64,000 nt of DNA from contig CAKKNE010000003.1 in assembly GCA_918797485.1 (NCBI GenBank), forward strand, positions 558,001 to 622,000, read 5' to 3'. The stretch comes from Pelagomonas calceolata. Its lineage: Eukaryota; Sar; Pelagophyceae; Pelagomonadales; Pelagomonadaceae. A program made the translations under genes and the position numbers. This document shows, piece after piece, positions 10,105 to 19,457 of the stretch. Within the stretch, counting starts at the first letter, position 1, and every line of letters begins with the position of its first letter. Under the pieces are notes generated by a model. That model had not been told where the DNA came from and searched no databases. It was given only the letters and a program-made list of their open reading frames with translations.

Positions 10105-10830
10105 TTAGCCAGCCGGCGCCACGGCTTCCTCGCCCGCCTCGCCAGTCGACGCGTCCACGTCGATCTCTATCGGATCAGACGAAACAGTCGCCACGGCGAC
10201 GCCGCGGCCGTCCGCAGTAAGCAGCCCGACGAGGCGCCGCTTAGCCGTCGTCCCGTCCTCGTCACTTTCCAGAATGGCCGCCAGGTCGGCTTGGATCGAC
10301 GCCGAGCCCGCGCCCGCGGCGCACGCTTTCAATGGAGCGACCCAGCCCGACGGGTCGACACGAAATAAAGAAGAAGGCGACGCGAGTATAAGGGAGCAGC
10401 CGTAGGGCCGGAAGCCGCCGCGCTGCGTGCGCTCCTGCACGCGGCGGCCGACCTCGGTCGCTAACATCGATGCCGACGGCGGGAAGCCGTTGGTCTTCTC
10501 GAGCTCTATGGCTATCGTTCGCGCTGCATCCACTAGGGAGCGGAAGTCGGCTGGTAGACCCGCATAGGTTGCTATTGTCGTCTCCGTCACCCGCAAAATG
10601 TGCAAGCTGTGGCCCTCGACTACGAGTGCTTTGTCGCTCTTCTTATACGCTTTCGCCAGTACGACACCGTCGCGCGTCGTGATCGCGGCGCAGGGCGGGC
10701 CATTATCTACCGCTTTGCCCGCGAACTCGATCTGTTGGATCCTCCCTTCCGGGCTGAAGGTCGAGAGCGAGAAGGAGTAGGGCGACGTCTTGGCCGCTGC
10801 CAGTGCGCAGGTGGTGAGGAGGCGCAGCAT
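10105..10830 (-). CDS. 20S proteasome alpha-type subunit homologue (alpha-2-like) with leader
   Basis: After the leader MLRLLTTCALAAAKTS comes the proteasome alpha N-terminal signature YSFSLSTFSPEGRIQQIEF, closest by eye to the alpha-2 subunit, then GVVLAKAYKK, GLPADFRSLVDAAR, VGRRVQERTQRGGFRPYG and FRVDPSGW, all at the expected spacing. Alpha subunits form the outer ring and gate of the 20S core in cytosol and nucleus. The start at 10830 gives 241 residues. The hydrophobic leader is odd, since alpha-2 normally starts just before the YSFSL block, and IEFAGKAV replaces the usual IEYALAAV. This may be a diverged, re-targeted paralogue or an upstream ATG artefact. It is divergent from phytoene synthase. 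Confidence 0.75.
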   Translation of the reverse strand: MLRLLTTCALAAAKTSPYSFSLSTFSPEGRIQQIEFAGKAVDNGPPCAAITTRDGVVLAKAYKKSDKALVVEGHSLHILRVTETTIATYAGLPADFRSLVDAARTIAIELEKTNGFPPSASMLATEVGRRVQERTQRGGFRPYGCSLILASPSSLFRVDPSGWVAPLKACAAGAGSASIQADLAAILESDEDGTTAKRRLVGLLTADGRGVAVATVSSDPIEIDVDASTGEAGEEAVAPAG

Positions 10831-10976
10831 GCTGCTAGGGCTGTGCGGCGGTTGGTGGCGAGGTAAGAGCTGGCTGTGCGCCGAGGTATCGAGCAATAAC
10901 GATGAATGCTGGCCAAATTTATCCGCAGGTAGAGGGATGCAGCAAGCTTTTTGCAAGGCCGTCTTTGGCTGTGCTT

Positions 10977-10998
10977 GCTAGTGTCCTACAACGCTAGC
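10977..10998 (+). promoter_or_regulatory. Palindromic promoter motif, copy 2
   Basis: GCTAGTGTCCTAC, AA, CGCTAGC between divergent genes: 147 bp from the proteasome-like start and 211 bp from the phytoene synthase start. Confidence 0.65.
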
Positions 10999-11208
10999 TC
11001 ACGACGCAAATTCACACTCTTGTAACCCTACAGACCCCTCTTGTTGCTCTGCAGACGGATACCGGAGCGTAGTAGCAGGCCAAAAGTTTTTACTTGGTTG
11101 CAGGCGCAGGCGCATCGTAGCTGCTCGTCTGCGCATAAGCTGAGCTGCATGGATCCAGCCACCGCGAGCAGTAGGGAGCAAGCAGAAGAGCCGGCGAGGC
11201 CGCAAACT

Positions 11209-12300
11209 ATGCAGCGCCGCGCGCCGCCGAGGACGTGGCGAGGATCCATTATCGCAGCAGCCCTCTGCGCAGCGAGCGCGAGCGCCCTCGTCGCGCCGAC
11301 GCCGCGCGTGCCCGCGACGCGAGCAAGACGACGGATAGCCGCGTCGGTGGTAGGCGACGACCTGCCCAGCAGACCATCCGTCGACGGCAAGTCGTACGGC
11401 GCCGAGCTCGCGAACGCCTATAAGCGGTGCGGCGAGATTACGAAGATCTTCAGCAAAACATTTTATTTTGGTACCACTTTCTTCTCCCAAGAAAAGAAGC
11501 AGGCGGTCTGGGCCATCTACGTGTGGTGCCGGCGGACGGACGATATCGTCGACTCGCCGCTCGCGGCCATGCTCGGGCCCGAGCGCATGGAGGAAGACCT
11601 ACGCTTGTGGAAGGAGCGCCTGGACCGCATCTGGGTCCAGGAGCCGACGGATGCCCTAGATATGGCTTTATCAGATGCGAAGAAGAACTACCCGTCGATG
11701 GACATCGAGCCTTATAACGACATGATCGACGGCATGCTCATGGACACGCCCGGTCATCAATTATTCCAAGATCGATATGAGACCTGGGATGAATTGTATA
11801 CTTATTGTTACCGGGTTGCGGGTACGGTCGGGCTGATGGTCTTGCCGGTACTCGGTACTTCCACAACACACACTTTGGAGGAGGCGATACCACCAGGACT
11901 CAGCTTAGGCATAGCCTTCCAGATCACGAACATCCTCAGAGACGTTGGCGAGGACGCGCTTCGGGGAAGGATATACTTACCCAGAGAAGATATGGCAAAA
12001 TTTGGCGTCACGGAGGAGCAGATCATCAAAGGAGTCCTCGATGAGAACTACAAGGACCTCATGAAGTTTGAAATACAAAGAGCGCGAGACTACTACGTCG
12101 AGGCCGAGGCGGGGATTCCCATGCTCGCGCCGGAAGCTAGGGTGGGCGTCGCCATGGCGCTGCGCGTCTACCGGGGCATCCTGGACAAGCTCGAGGAGAA
12201 CGACTACGACAACTTTCGCAAAAGGGCCTACGTGTCGAAGCTCGAGAAGTTCCTATATTTGCCCGACGCGTGGAAGGCGACGTCGGGGCTGCCTCCTTAG
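11209..12300 (+). CDS. PSY: Phytoene synthase, plastid-targeted
   Basis: Condenses two geranylgeranyl diphosphates to phytoene, the first committed step of carotenoid synthesis in the plastid. The sequence shows both Asp-rich Mg-diphosphate motifs of the squalene/phytoene synthase fold, RRTDDIVDSP and NILRDVGEDALRGRIYLP, plus FYFGTTFF and YCYRVAGTVGLM. From the ATG at 11209 the protein has 363 residues and begins with a signal-peptide-like segment ending ASASALVAPTP, resembling the bipartite ASAFAP plastid signal of stramenopiles though with Leu instead of Phe after the cleavage point. An upstream in-frame ATG at 11149 would hide the leader, so 11209 is preferred. No intron is needed. Confidence 0.92.
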   Translation: MQRRAPPRTWRGSIIAAALCAASASALVAPTPRVPATRARRRIAASVVGDDLPSRPSVDGKSYGAELANAYKRCGEITKIFSKTFYFGTTFFSQEKKQAVWAIYVWCRRTDDIVDSPLAAMLGPERMEEDLRLWKERLDRIWVQEPTDALDMALSDAKKNYPSMDIEPYNDMIDGMLMDTPGHQLFQDRYETWDELYTYCYRVAGTVGLMVLPVLGTSTTHTLEEAIPPGLSLGIAFQITNILRDVGEDALRGRIYLPREDMAKFGVTEEQIIKGVLDENYKDLMKFEIQRARDYYVEAEAGIPMLAPEARVGVAMALRVYRGILDKLEENDYDNFRKRAYVSKLEKFLYLPDAWKATSGLPP

Positions 12301-12384
12301 TCGTTCTTAACAACCGTATACGTTCTTTTACGTTCGCGGCGACGGGGCGTCATGGAGCGATCCGTTTTAGGCTCAGGCTTTATT

Positions 12385-12408
12385 GCTAGTGTGTTACAGG
12401 CCGCTAGC
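12385..12408 (+). promoter_or_regulatory. Palindromic promoter motif, copy 3
   Basis: GCTAGTGTGTTAC, AGGC, CGCTAGC lies 227 bp upstream of the EEP-family gene, between two genes of the same strand. Confidence 0.65.
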
Positions 12409-12634
12409 AAAATTGCGGCCGCGGCTCGAGTTTCAGGGACCTGGAGCACTTGCGCACTCTCTGGTTAAGGCATCGGTCGTACAAAAGTGCGACGCAGCAT
12501 ACCCGAGTCCAAAAACGCATCCACAAGCGCCGTCGGTTCACAGCATCCGACCGACCCGACATCGACGCCGCCGCGAGCACGTCGACGCCGCCGCCGAGCG
12601 CAGCGCCATCAACGCCGCCGCCGAGCGCGGCTGC

Positions 12635-14464
12635 ATGTCTGACTTCCCCATCCGCTCGCGCAAGGGAGGAGCTAATCCGTACATATCCAGCGACGCTAAC
12701 ATGCCAGAGACGAAGCCACCGAGAGAGCCCGGCGCGGCCTACGTCTTCGTGCCGACGCTCGCGGCATGTGCTCTATTGCTCTTATACGTCGGCGTCGGAG
12801 TAGTAACAGGAGTCTCAACAGACTACGGCGTCTCCAGCGTAAGAGGTTCCTCCGCCAACGTCCTGAGAGTAGCCACCTGGAACGTCGCGGCCATCAACAA
12901 CAACCCCTTCGAGTACTGGATCACGCACGACGACAAGGCCTACAACAAGCTGATGAGCGACGTGCAAGAATTTGTGTCAAATCCGGGCGAGCGAGACGTG
13001 ATAGTCGAAGAGGTTTTTAGTGATCAGATGTGGGACTCGTTATCAAAGAAAATGAAGGACGTAGGATGGGCCGGCGTCGACGAAGTCGACAAGATGTGGA
13101 AGGACGATTTTCGGTCGAGAAAAATAGTAGGAGGCTTCCTGACGGATGCGACGCTTGGCAAGAAACGCCTGGCAAGTATGCCGGACAGGGTCACGAACAC
13201 GATCCGGACGGAAAATGGGAATGTGATGCGGCCGACGGTCATCAATTGTTTTAGCGGCGACCTGGGCACGCAGGAGAAGTGGTTCGAGGCTGTGTGGAAA
13301 TCAAATTGTCGCGGCGCTTCCAATGCCATCGACGCGATGTCAGCTCGATGGCGTGGCGGTGCCGGTTCCTCACCGCTCGAGAAAGGACTCACTGGTTGAT
13401 TTCCACACAGGTTCAAGGAGTGGATGGAGTTCATGTTCGAGACGCGCGTCAAGGACCAGATGGTCTACGAGACGTTGTTACCTATAAAAAGGAGCAAGTA
13501 CCCCGCGCTGTCTGAAGACGAAGAAAGGTTATCGATTCCCCTCCAGACGCTCTGTGGGGCTATTTTTGATGCTATTCTCGTGCATATGATGAACAGCATC
13601 GCGCCGACGACGTGGCAGCCTTTACGAAGCGAGCTGTGCGCCGCCCTGAACTCGCAAAAAGACTCGAGGACCCTAGAAATTCTGGAGAGAACGTACGGCG
13701 ACGCCGACGTCCTGTTCGTCCAGGAAGCCGCGTCGGCCTTTGTGAAGACGGCTTCAGCGTCATTGGGAAGCAAGTACCACATCCTCGCGCCGGCGAGCAT
13801 GGACCCGAAGCGCGACCAGAACTCCTTGGTCTTCCTCTGCAAGAAGCGCTTCCCCTCGACGGCGTCCGAGTTCACCGATGAAGTACTTTCTTCACTTAGT
13901 AAGGCTCCGGTCGCGAACGGCGACTTGTACGCCGCTACTGTGTTTGATTCTTCGAACCGGCCCTTCGTCGTCGCTTCTTTTCATGGGGACACGAACGGCC
14001 TAGCTACTATTCCTGTTACCGATGCTCTACTAGAGAAGATACCAGAGAACCACAAGCTCTTGTTCGGCCTCGACGCGAACACCTACGAGAACGAGAGGGA
14101 GGGCTACCAGGGCGCAGCCAAGTACCAGGCCTTTATCGTCGACAAGGGTCTCGGGTCCCAGCACGGTGTTGATAGTTCTATGGATGTGAAGAGGTATACG
14201 ACGTTCAACGCTCGAACATATCTGCAACCGCAGCTCAACAAGGCCGTGGCCTTCGACGAGCGTTATACAAATATCAACGTCGACCGGAACCCGAAGGACT
14301 TCATCCTCTATACACCTCGGGACTTTGAATTAGTGGACACCGGACGAGACAACACGGGCGAGCGGACGTATACCGAGGACATGATGTTCCCCACCCTCAA
14401 GTTCCCGTCGGACCACGGCGTCACGGCCGCGACGTTGAGGTTATTGCCGCGGCGGCGGGTGTAA
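12635..14464 (+). CDS. Membrane-anchored endonuclease/exonuclease/phosphatase-family protein
   Basis: Two exons, 12635-13281 and 13411-14464, give 566 residues. A single hydrophobic segment at about residues 36-60 (FVPTLAACALLLLYVGVGVV) after a basic N-terminus suggests a type II membrane protein. The lumenal or exterior part has EEP-fold landmarks: RVATWNVAAINNNP near the start, VLFVQEA in the middle, LLFGLDANTYE (the D-x-N pair), and PSDHGVTAATL at the end, the usual catalytic SDH. The family covers DNase I-like nucleases, inositol and sphingomyelin phosphodiesterases, so the substrate cannot be named. An insert of about 300 residues between the first and second motifs is long for the family. 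The intron is an introner. Confidence 0.7.
13282..13410 (+). mobile_element. Introner 2
   Basis: Left target copy GTTCGAGG, element 13290-13410 with CTGTGTGGAAATCAA and TTGATTTCCACACAG ends, right target copy GTTCAAGG (7 of 8). Splicing GT of the left copy to AG gives QEKW-FKEWMEF in frame. Retained, it would introduce a stop. The interior carries GCCATCGACGCGATG and its complement. Confidence 0.85.
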
Positions 14465-14649
14465 AAGTTATAGTATCGGTGTCTATATCCGTCCCTCGCG
14501 TCGGCGGCGTGCCGCGGGCTCGTTTTTAACCCCGTTCTTACGCGGCGAAAACCCGTGACCTAGGCAGCACTCGACGGGCGTCCGGCGCCTGTCTTGTTAC
14601 GGTGCTAGAACTAGTGGGCGGAGCGGCAATGCCTGGCAATGCCTGCATT

Positions 14650-14672
14650 GCTAGTATCTTACAAGCCGCTAG
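14650..14672 (+). promoter_or_regulatory. Palindromic promoter motif, copy 4
   Basis: GCTAGTATCTTAC, AAGC, CGCTAG followed by ATAATCT, 171 bp upstream of the membrane-protein start at 14843. The flank ATAATCT recurs at copy 7. Confidence 0.65.
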
Positions 14673-14842
14673 ATAATCTTGGGCATCGCGGCGCGTCTCA
14701 GCCTGGAAAGCTGCCATTGCCCTGTAGTTTTACGCGGCGCGTCAGTGCGCGAGTCTCTTACGCCATCGCTGCGCTGTGAACTCAAAGTTTCCGGACATAT
14801 TCACGTGTCAGTGCCCAAATCACTGCAAGCCACCAATCAACC

Positions 14843-15859
14843 ATGCACAAGGAGCGCCTGACCATCAAGCCTCGGCTCCAGTCCGTAAGCGGTCGCATCT
14901 ATGTGGCGCGCGAGACCGGTCCTCCCGTCCCGTGGCCGCAACTTATATTGCTAGCCGTCCTCGGCACGGCCGCTATAGTATCGTGCTCCTTCTTACTATA
15001 CGATACAGAAGACGACGGCGCCGCGTTGCTAGCACCGGCGCCTCTACTGGAGATACAATCTCTGGGAATAGCGCGTTTCATACTATTCCTCATCCTGGCG
15101 CACCGCATCTTCCTCATCTTATTCGTGCGGCCGCCGATCGACATCAAGATCGACTACCAGCCCGGGTCTCAACTAAAGAGCATGGGTTCGCAAGTTTTAG
15201 CTGGTGTTGGTAGATTAGCAACATTTACGATCCAGACCTGGACGCTGCAGACGATCTATTTCGGCCTAGTTACGTTAGCGACCCTTGGATACATACAACC
15301 ATACCGACAGATCTCGTACCTCTTCGAGTTGTTGTTTGCGACGTCTCATTTGGTGTCCTGCGTCACTTCGTATGTCTTGGTCCCCACAATGTGCAAGCAG
15401 TGGCTCAAGGGCGATTTCGGCGGCATCAAGGTGTCGGAGATCCCTTTGTTAGGTGTGGACCAGCTCACCGTGCACAACTTTAATATCGTGTCGCTCCATA
15501 TCGATGCTTTTTTATCGGGCCAGCGCCTCGTCCTGGGTCACTGGGGCCTGGCCTTGTCGTATGCTTCCTACTACGCGGCGTTCGCGTGGGCGCGCTGCCG
15601 GTTTATCAACGGCCAGGTCCCCTACTTCTTCCTGGATTACTCACTCCCAACGAAAAGAGCCTACGCGTTCCACCTCGGCCTCGCGGCGATCCTCACAGTC
15701 TACTTCCTCGGCTTTTCGGTGCTGCTGGAGCGCATGGCCTCCCTGGGCGTGCCGTGGCGCTTCGCCGTGCACGCGGCGGTCTGCTACTCGAACATGCGCT
15801 TGCGGGCGCCCAAGGCTTATCTAGAGATCGAGAAGAAGCGCGAGGCGAAGTCGTCTTAA
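14843..15859 (+). CDS. Polytopic membrane protein, possibly AIG1/FAR-17a-like
   Basis: 338 residues with about six hydrophobic segments (for example LILLAVLGTAAIVSCSFLL, FILFLILAHRIFLILFV, TIYFGLVTLATLGYI). The region LTVHNFNIVSLHIDAFL followed by GQVPYFFLDY resembles the AIG1/FAR-17a family, whose members include ADTRP/AIG1 hydrolases of fatty-acid esters of hydroxy fatty acids with a catalytic His in such a segment. The match is weak, so the enzyme role is tentative. The C-terminus is charged (EIEKKREAKSS) and could hold an ER-retention-like lysine pattern. It converges with the RBR ligase gene at a distance of 73 bp. Confidence 0.5.
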   Translation: MHKERLTIKPRLQSVSGRIYVARETGPPVPWPQLILLAVLGTAAIVSCSFLLYDTEDDGAALLAPAPLLEIQSLGIARFILFLILAHRIFLILFVRPPIDIKIDYQPGSQLKSMGSQVLAGVGRLATFTIQTWTLQTIYFGLVTLATLGYIQPYRQISYLFELLFATSHLVSCVTSYVLVPTMCKQWLKGDFGGIKVSEIPLLGVDQLTVHNFNIVSLHIDAFLSGQRLVLGHWGLALSYASYYAAFAWARCRFINGQVPYFFLDYSLPTKRAYAFHLGLAAILTVYFLGFSVLLERMASLGVPWRFAVHAAVCYSNMRLRAPKAYLEIEKKREAKSS

Positions 15860-15932
15860 AGCGCGCGCCACGAAGGGCGGTCGCGCTGTGCTAACTAAGT
15901 ATTCCATGTGACACATACACTTTACTCGCGAG

Positions 15933-17041
15933 TCAGTAGTCCGCGCCACCGCCGCCGCCCCAGCCCCCGAACATGCCGCCCAGGCCCGTGCGGTAGGGCT
16001 TCCCCGTCGACCAGTAGAACTCGTGGCCGCAGGGACACCTGCGCGCGGTCGCGTGACGACGCCGTCGCCGTCGCCGCGACGCGCCCGAGAACACAAAATC
16101 GGACGCCGGACACACGTCATGTGGTCGCAGCCGTGGTTCTTCGTGATCGCCTGCTTGCACTTGGGGCACGGTTTTGTAGCGCCCTTTTGGCGCTCCTTGC
16201 GCATCATTTCGTTGAATTTCTCGTCGGCTTGCGCGTTCTCGATCGACCACTTGTCGTACTTCTCCTGGTGCGCCTTCCGCGCCGCCTCCTGCTGCATGAC
16301 GTAGGCGCAATTGCCGTCGTGCGCCGGGCCGACCTTGCCCCCCACGAGGGGACAGCCCAGACAAAATGCACCGTGGCACTTCTGGCAGATGTGGAGCGTT
16401 CCACTGGTGGCGTGCGGCTCGTAGTAGAACGTGTGGTTGCACTTGTCGCCCGGGCAGCGGCGCAGGCCCTTCTCGTTGCCTTCATCTGCATTTGCCTGGT
16501 CGAGCAGCGCCTCCGTGGCGACCTCCTGGTACTTGGCCCACGTCGCCTTGTCGCCGCGGTCGTAGGTGCAGGCTCTTACATCCAACACGTCTAGCGGTTT
16601 GCGGCACGTTGTGTCCGGGCAGCGGAGCCGGTCGTCAACCTTCTTGTCGTCGAGGGCCGCCTTCAGCGTGCCCGCGACGCACTCGCCGCAGAACGCGTGG
16701 CCGCAGTTCCGCAGCTTCAGGCGCTGCGACCGCTCGACGTCGTCCATGCAGATGATGCAGGAGAACGTGCCGCCGGTCGACCCGCGTTTCGGCGGCGACG
16801 GGAGGAACTGGACCTCATCATCGTCGTCGGCGCGCTTGCGCTTCGGCGCCGAGGCGATGATCTGTACTTCGTCGTCGCTAGATTCGATCTCGACGATGTC
16901 GTCGCGTTTCGGCGGCGCGGGCGGGCGCTGCGGCGGTGCAGGCGCCGGTGCCGAGGCTCCCTTCTTCGCCGCCAGGCGCGCCTCTCGTTCTTCTCGGAGC
17001 TGTTTCAGGTATTGCGGGCTCAGGCTTGAGGTGTCCGCCAT
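15933..17041 (-). CDS. RBR-type (RING-IBR-RING) E3 ubiquitin ligase
   Basis: Two exons, 17041-16116 and 16038-15933, give 343 residues. RING1 is CIICMDDV to RCPDTTCRKP; the IBR contains CPGDKCNHTFYYEP, CQKCHGAFCLGC and a terminal C; RING2 is [27 protein letters not shown], whose Cys in HMTC is the expected catalytic thioester residue. The intron must be removed to join HMTC to PCGHEFYW. Upstream of RING1, residues 50-85 hold two acidic SUMO-interaction-like motifs (DDEVQIIAS and DDDEVQFLPS), which suggests a SUMO-targeted ligase, an inference. The C-terminus is Gly-rich. Confidence 0.85.
16039..16115 (-). other. 77-nt spliceosomal intron in the RBR gene
   Basis: Donor GTGTGTCC, acceptor GCGCAG. 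Removal is required to place the second RING2 half in frame. It has no introner termini; the first eight bases only partly resemble the eight after the acceptor (GTGTCCCT), so an old insertion is possible but unproven. Confidence 0.75.
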
Positions 17042-17208
17042 GGGTATGAGGCTTGTGTGCAGCACAACGCAGCCAATTTATCACGAGGCGCCACCAAAAT
17101 TTGCAAGCGCGCCTATCAAGGCTGCGTGATGATGCTGCGAGAGTGATGCATGCAGCCAGGCAGTCTGTATTGGCGTAACAGCCACTGCTGCGAAGGCTCG
17201 GCTTGCTT

Positions 17209-17231
17209 GCTAGTGTCTTACTGCCGCTAGC
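17209..17231 (+). promoter_or_regulatory. Palindromic promoter motif, copy 5
   Basis: GCTAGTGTCTTAC, TGC, CGCTAGC between divergent genes, 168 bp from the RBR start and 185 bp from the PITH start. Confidence 0.65.
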
Positions 17232-17415
17232 TTGACCAAACCGCCGCCGGACTTTAAGGACGCGCAAACGCCGCGTGGACACACACTGTCCACTGCGAGG
17301 GGCGTGCAATAGCCGCCCTCAGCCTCCGTGCCGGCCCAGGACCGCTCGCGGCCGCGCCGCGCCCAACCCAACGCGGCTGAGACCAGCGGGTCCTGTTCCA
17401 GCGCGCGCGGACGCC

Positions 17416-17937
17416 ATGGCCGCGATGAACATGGAGGAGCGCATGGCGTTGATGGGCATTGGTGATTTATCAGATCAAATAAAACCGTCAGCGTGCTACG
17501 GCCTCAACATAAGTGCACAAAAACCGATCGTCAACTTGTTCCAGGGCGACGAGCGGCTCGTGTGCCAGTCGGCGGAAGACGAGCAGATGATCATCAACAT
17601 CCCGTTCAGTGAAGCGGTCATGATCCACAGCATCAACATCAGCGCCATGGAGGGCGAGGAGGCGCCGGAAGACGTTAAACTTTTTACGAACATGCCTTCG
17701 CTCGGGTTTAGCGATTGCGACGACGGGCCCTGCGCGGCGAAGTTGACGTTGACGGCGGAAGATTTACTCGCAGATAGAGTGTGTGAACTGAAGATGGCCA
17801 AGTTCAACTACGTGAATGTTCTCTCCATCTTCGTCGACACGAATCAGGGTGGAGATGTTACTTCGATAAGCTCGATCAAGATCAACGGCAAGACGCGCGA
17901 ATCGACGAACATGGCGAACTTCAAGAAGGTCGGCTGA
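17416..17937 (+). CDS. PITH domain protein (PITHD1-like)
   Basis: 173 residues that are almost entirely a PITH domain, the proteasome-interacting C-terminal domain of thioredoxin-like proteins. Visible matches include DLSDQIKPSACYGLN, then ERLVCQSAEDEQMIINIPF, NISAMEGEEAPEDVKLF, and NVLSIFVDTNQGGDVTSIS near the end. There is no thioredoxin CxxC domain, so it corresponds to the stand-alone PITHD1 type, linked in animals to the 26S proteasome. The start at 17416 (MAAMNMEER) has good context; the longer upstream frame lacks an ATG near the domain. Confidence 0.88.
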   Translation: MAAMNMEERMALMGIGDLSDQIKPSACYGLNISAQKPIVNLFQGDERLVCQSAEDEQMIINIPFSEAVMIHSINISAMEGEEAPEDVKLFTNMPSLGFSDCDDGPCAAKLTLTAEDLLADRVCELKMAKFNYVNVLSIFVDTNQGGDVTSISSIKINGKTRESTNMANFKKVG

Positions 17938-18102
17938 GGCTAGGCGGCTGGCGGCCGCTTTTTCTGATTGACTGCTGGATTCGCGTCTCCGTGACGGCCG
18001 CACTACTCTCCTATTGTAGTGGGGCTTGATGACGTGATTCTGGCAGGACCCCCTCCCCGTTTTATAACAGCAGCTATTATTGTGCTTCGTGTCTTAGTCT
18101 TC

Positions 18103-19133
18103 TTAGTCTTGTTCGATGGCGTCGAGGCATGCCAGGGCGAGGCCCGCGGCCGCGCGGAAGCCCTCCGCGTCGTCCGGCGTGGCGGCCGTCAGGAGGTAGG
18201 CGGCCGTGCGGTCGAGGGCCACGTCGTCGCGCGCGGGCGGCGGCGGCGCCGACACCACGCGCCGGCGAGACGGAGCCGGCGGAGGCGCGGCGGGCTCTTC
18301 GCGGCGGCGCTTTCTGGGCGGCCTCGGCACGAGCCGCCCGTCGACGATCGGGTTCGTCTGGCGCCGAGCTTGGACGTCGGGAGGAAGCGCGCGGATCGCC
18401 GCGTTGTACGCGTGCGCCGCGGCCTCCTAGAAACGCCCGTAAACCGACTCTTCTTGCCCGAAGCAGACGGAACAAACGGGACCGGCGCACGACAGGGTTG
18501 ACCCTTGCGCGCGCGGCAAGCCTTGCAATTGCCGCAGCGTGTACCCCGCAAGGGCGTCGGCGCCGCGGTTGACGGCGCCGCGGGCGCCTCCTCCGGCGCC
18601 GCGGCGGACGCCGCCGGCGCGACCGGGGGGCGCCGCGGCGCCGCGATTGACGGCGCCGCGGGCGCCTCCTCCGGCGCCGCGGTGGACGCCGCCGGCGCGA
18701 TCGGGGGGCGCCGCGGCGCGGGTAGAACCGGCGCTACTGCCGGCGCCGCTGCAGGCCGCCGCGGCGGAGGTCGCGCCGGCCCCGGCGCCTCGGCCCGGAC
18801 GTGCGCAGCGAGAACGTCTCCTTCGTCCCCGTCGTCCCACCTAATTTCGTAGCCGCCGCCGTCGATCACGCCGTCGACGACGCCCGGGTACCAGCGGTCG
18901 CCCCACAATGCGCTGACGCGGTCGCCGACGGAAAACGCCGCGACAGGCGTCGATACTAGAGCCACGCGCGAGACCGCGCGGCAGTTCGGACACGCCGTGA
19001 GCGCGCCGCGTCGCGTCGCGGCGGTGCCGACGGCGCTGGCCATCTGCGCGAGGCAGGCGGCGTGAAAGCGGTGGCCGCAGGCCAATGCCACGCCGTTGTC
19101 CAGCCCCTCGAGACAAATTGAGCAGTGTTCCAT
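18103..19133 (-). CDS. RING, chromo/Tudor-like and CXXC-type zinc finger protein with decayed AP2-like end
   Basis: Starts MEHCSICLEGLDNGVALACGHRFHAACL, a RING-H2 finger closing with CPNCRAV. Residues about 88-120 (FSVGDRVSALWGDRWYPGVV...YEIRWDDGDEGDV) look like a Tudor/SGF29-type module. After two copies of a 26-residue Pro-Ala repeat comes RCGNCKACRARKGQPC, a CXXC-like DNA-binding finger. Then SGKKSRFTGV resembles the start of an AP2 domain, but the frame ends at 18189. A second frame (to 18103) reads EAAAHAYNAAIRALPPDV and NPIVDGRLV, typical of AP2-domain ends in such algae. About 30 residues between the halves are missing, so either a deletion or a frame slip has damaged the end. Likely a chromatin-linked ubiquitin ligase. 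Confidence 0.6.
18561..18716. repeat. Two 78-bp tandem repeats encoding a Pro-Ala linker
   Basis: GCGCC-rich units with a 78-bp period encode 26-residue copies starting RRPPIAPAAS and RRPPVAPAAS. They differ at only a few bases and keep frame. Confidence 0.75.
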
Positions 19134-19356
19134 TGTGTTTGCGCCACAAGCGAGGACCGGAGAGAGAGGACCGGCCGGCGCCCTAGTCAAAAAAGGCGGT
19201 CTCAGAGCACTAGTTCAAATTTTCGAGGGGCGATGTCCAGCGGTCGTCGGATCGAACAAGCGGCGTCGTCACTCGCCAGGCGGTCTCCCGCGTACGTAGG
19301 GCGGGCCGTAATCGAGATGCGCGCGGCAAAAGGACGCGTCCCGGGTGTTTTGGCTT

Positions 19357-19378
19357 GCTAGTGACTTAGGCCGCTAGC
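19357..19378 (+). promoter_or_regulatory. Palindromic promoter motif, copy 6
   Basis: GCTAGTGACTTAG, GC, CGCTAGC, 224 bp upstream of the minus-strand RING-CXXC start at 19133. The remaining bases of 19134-19457 show nothing else. Confidence 0.6.
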
Positions 19379-19457
19379 TTGCGATCCAAACCTGCTGCAA
19401 ATGCCGCTCGATACAAGCTACAGTATTACGAACAAAACAAGAAAGGAAGGAAGGCCC

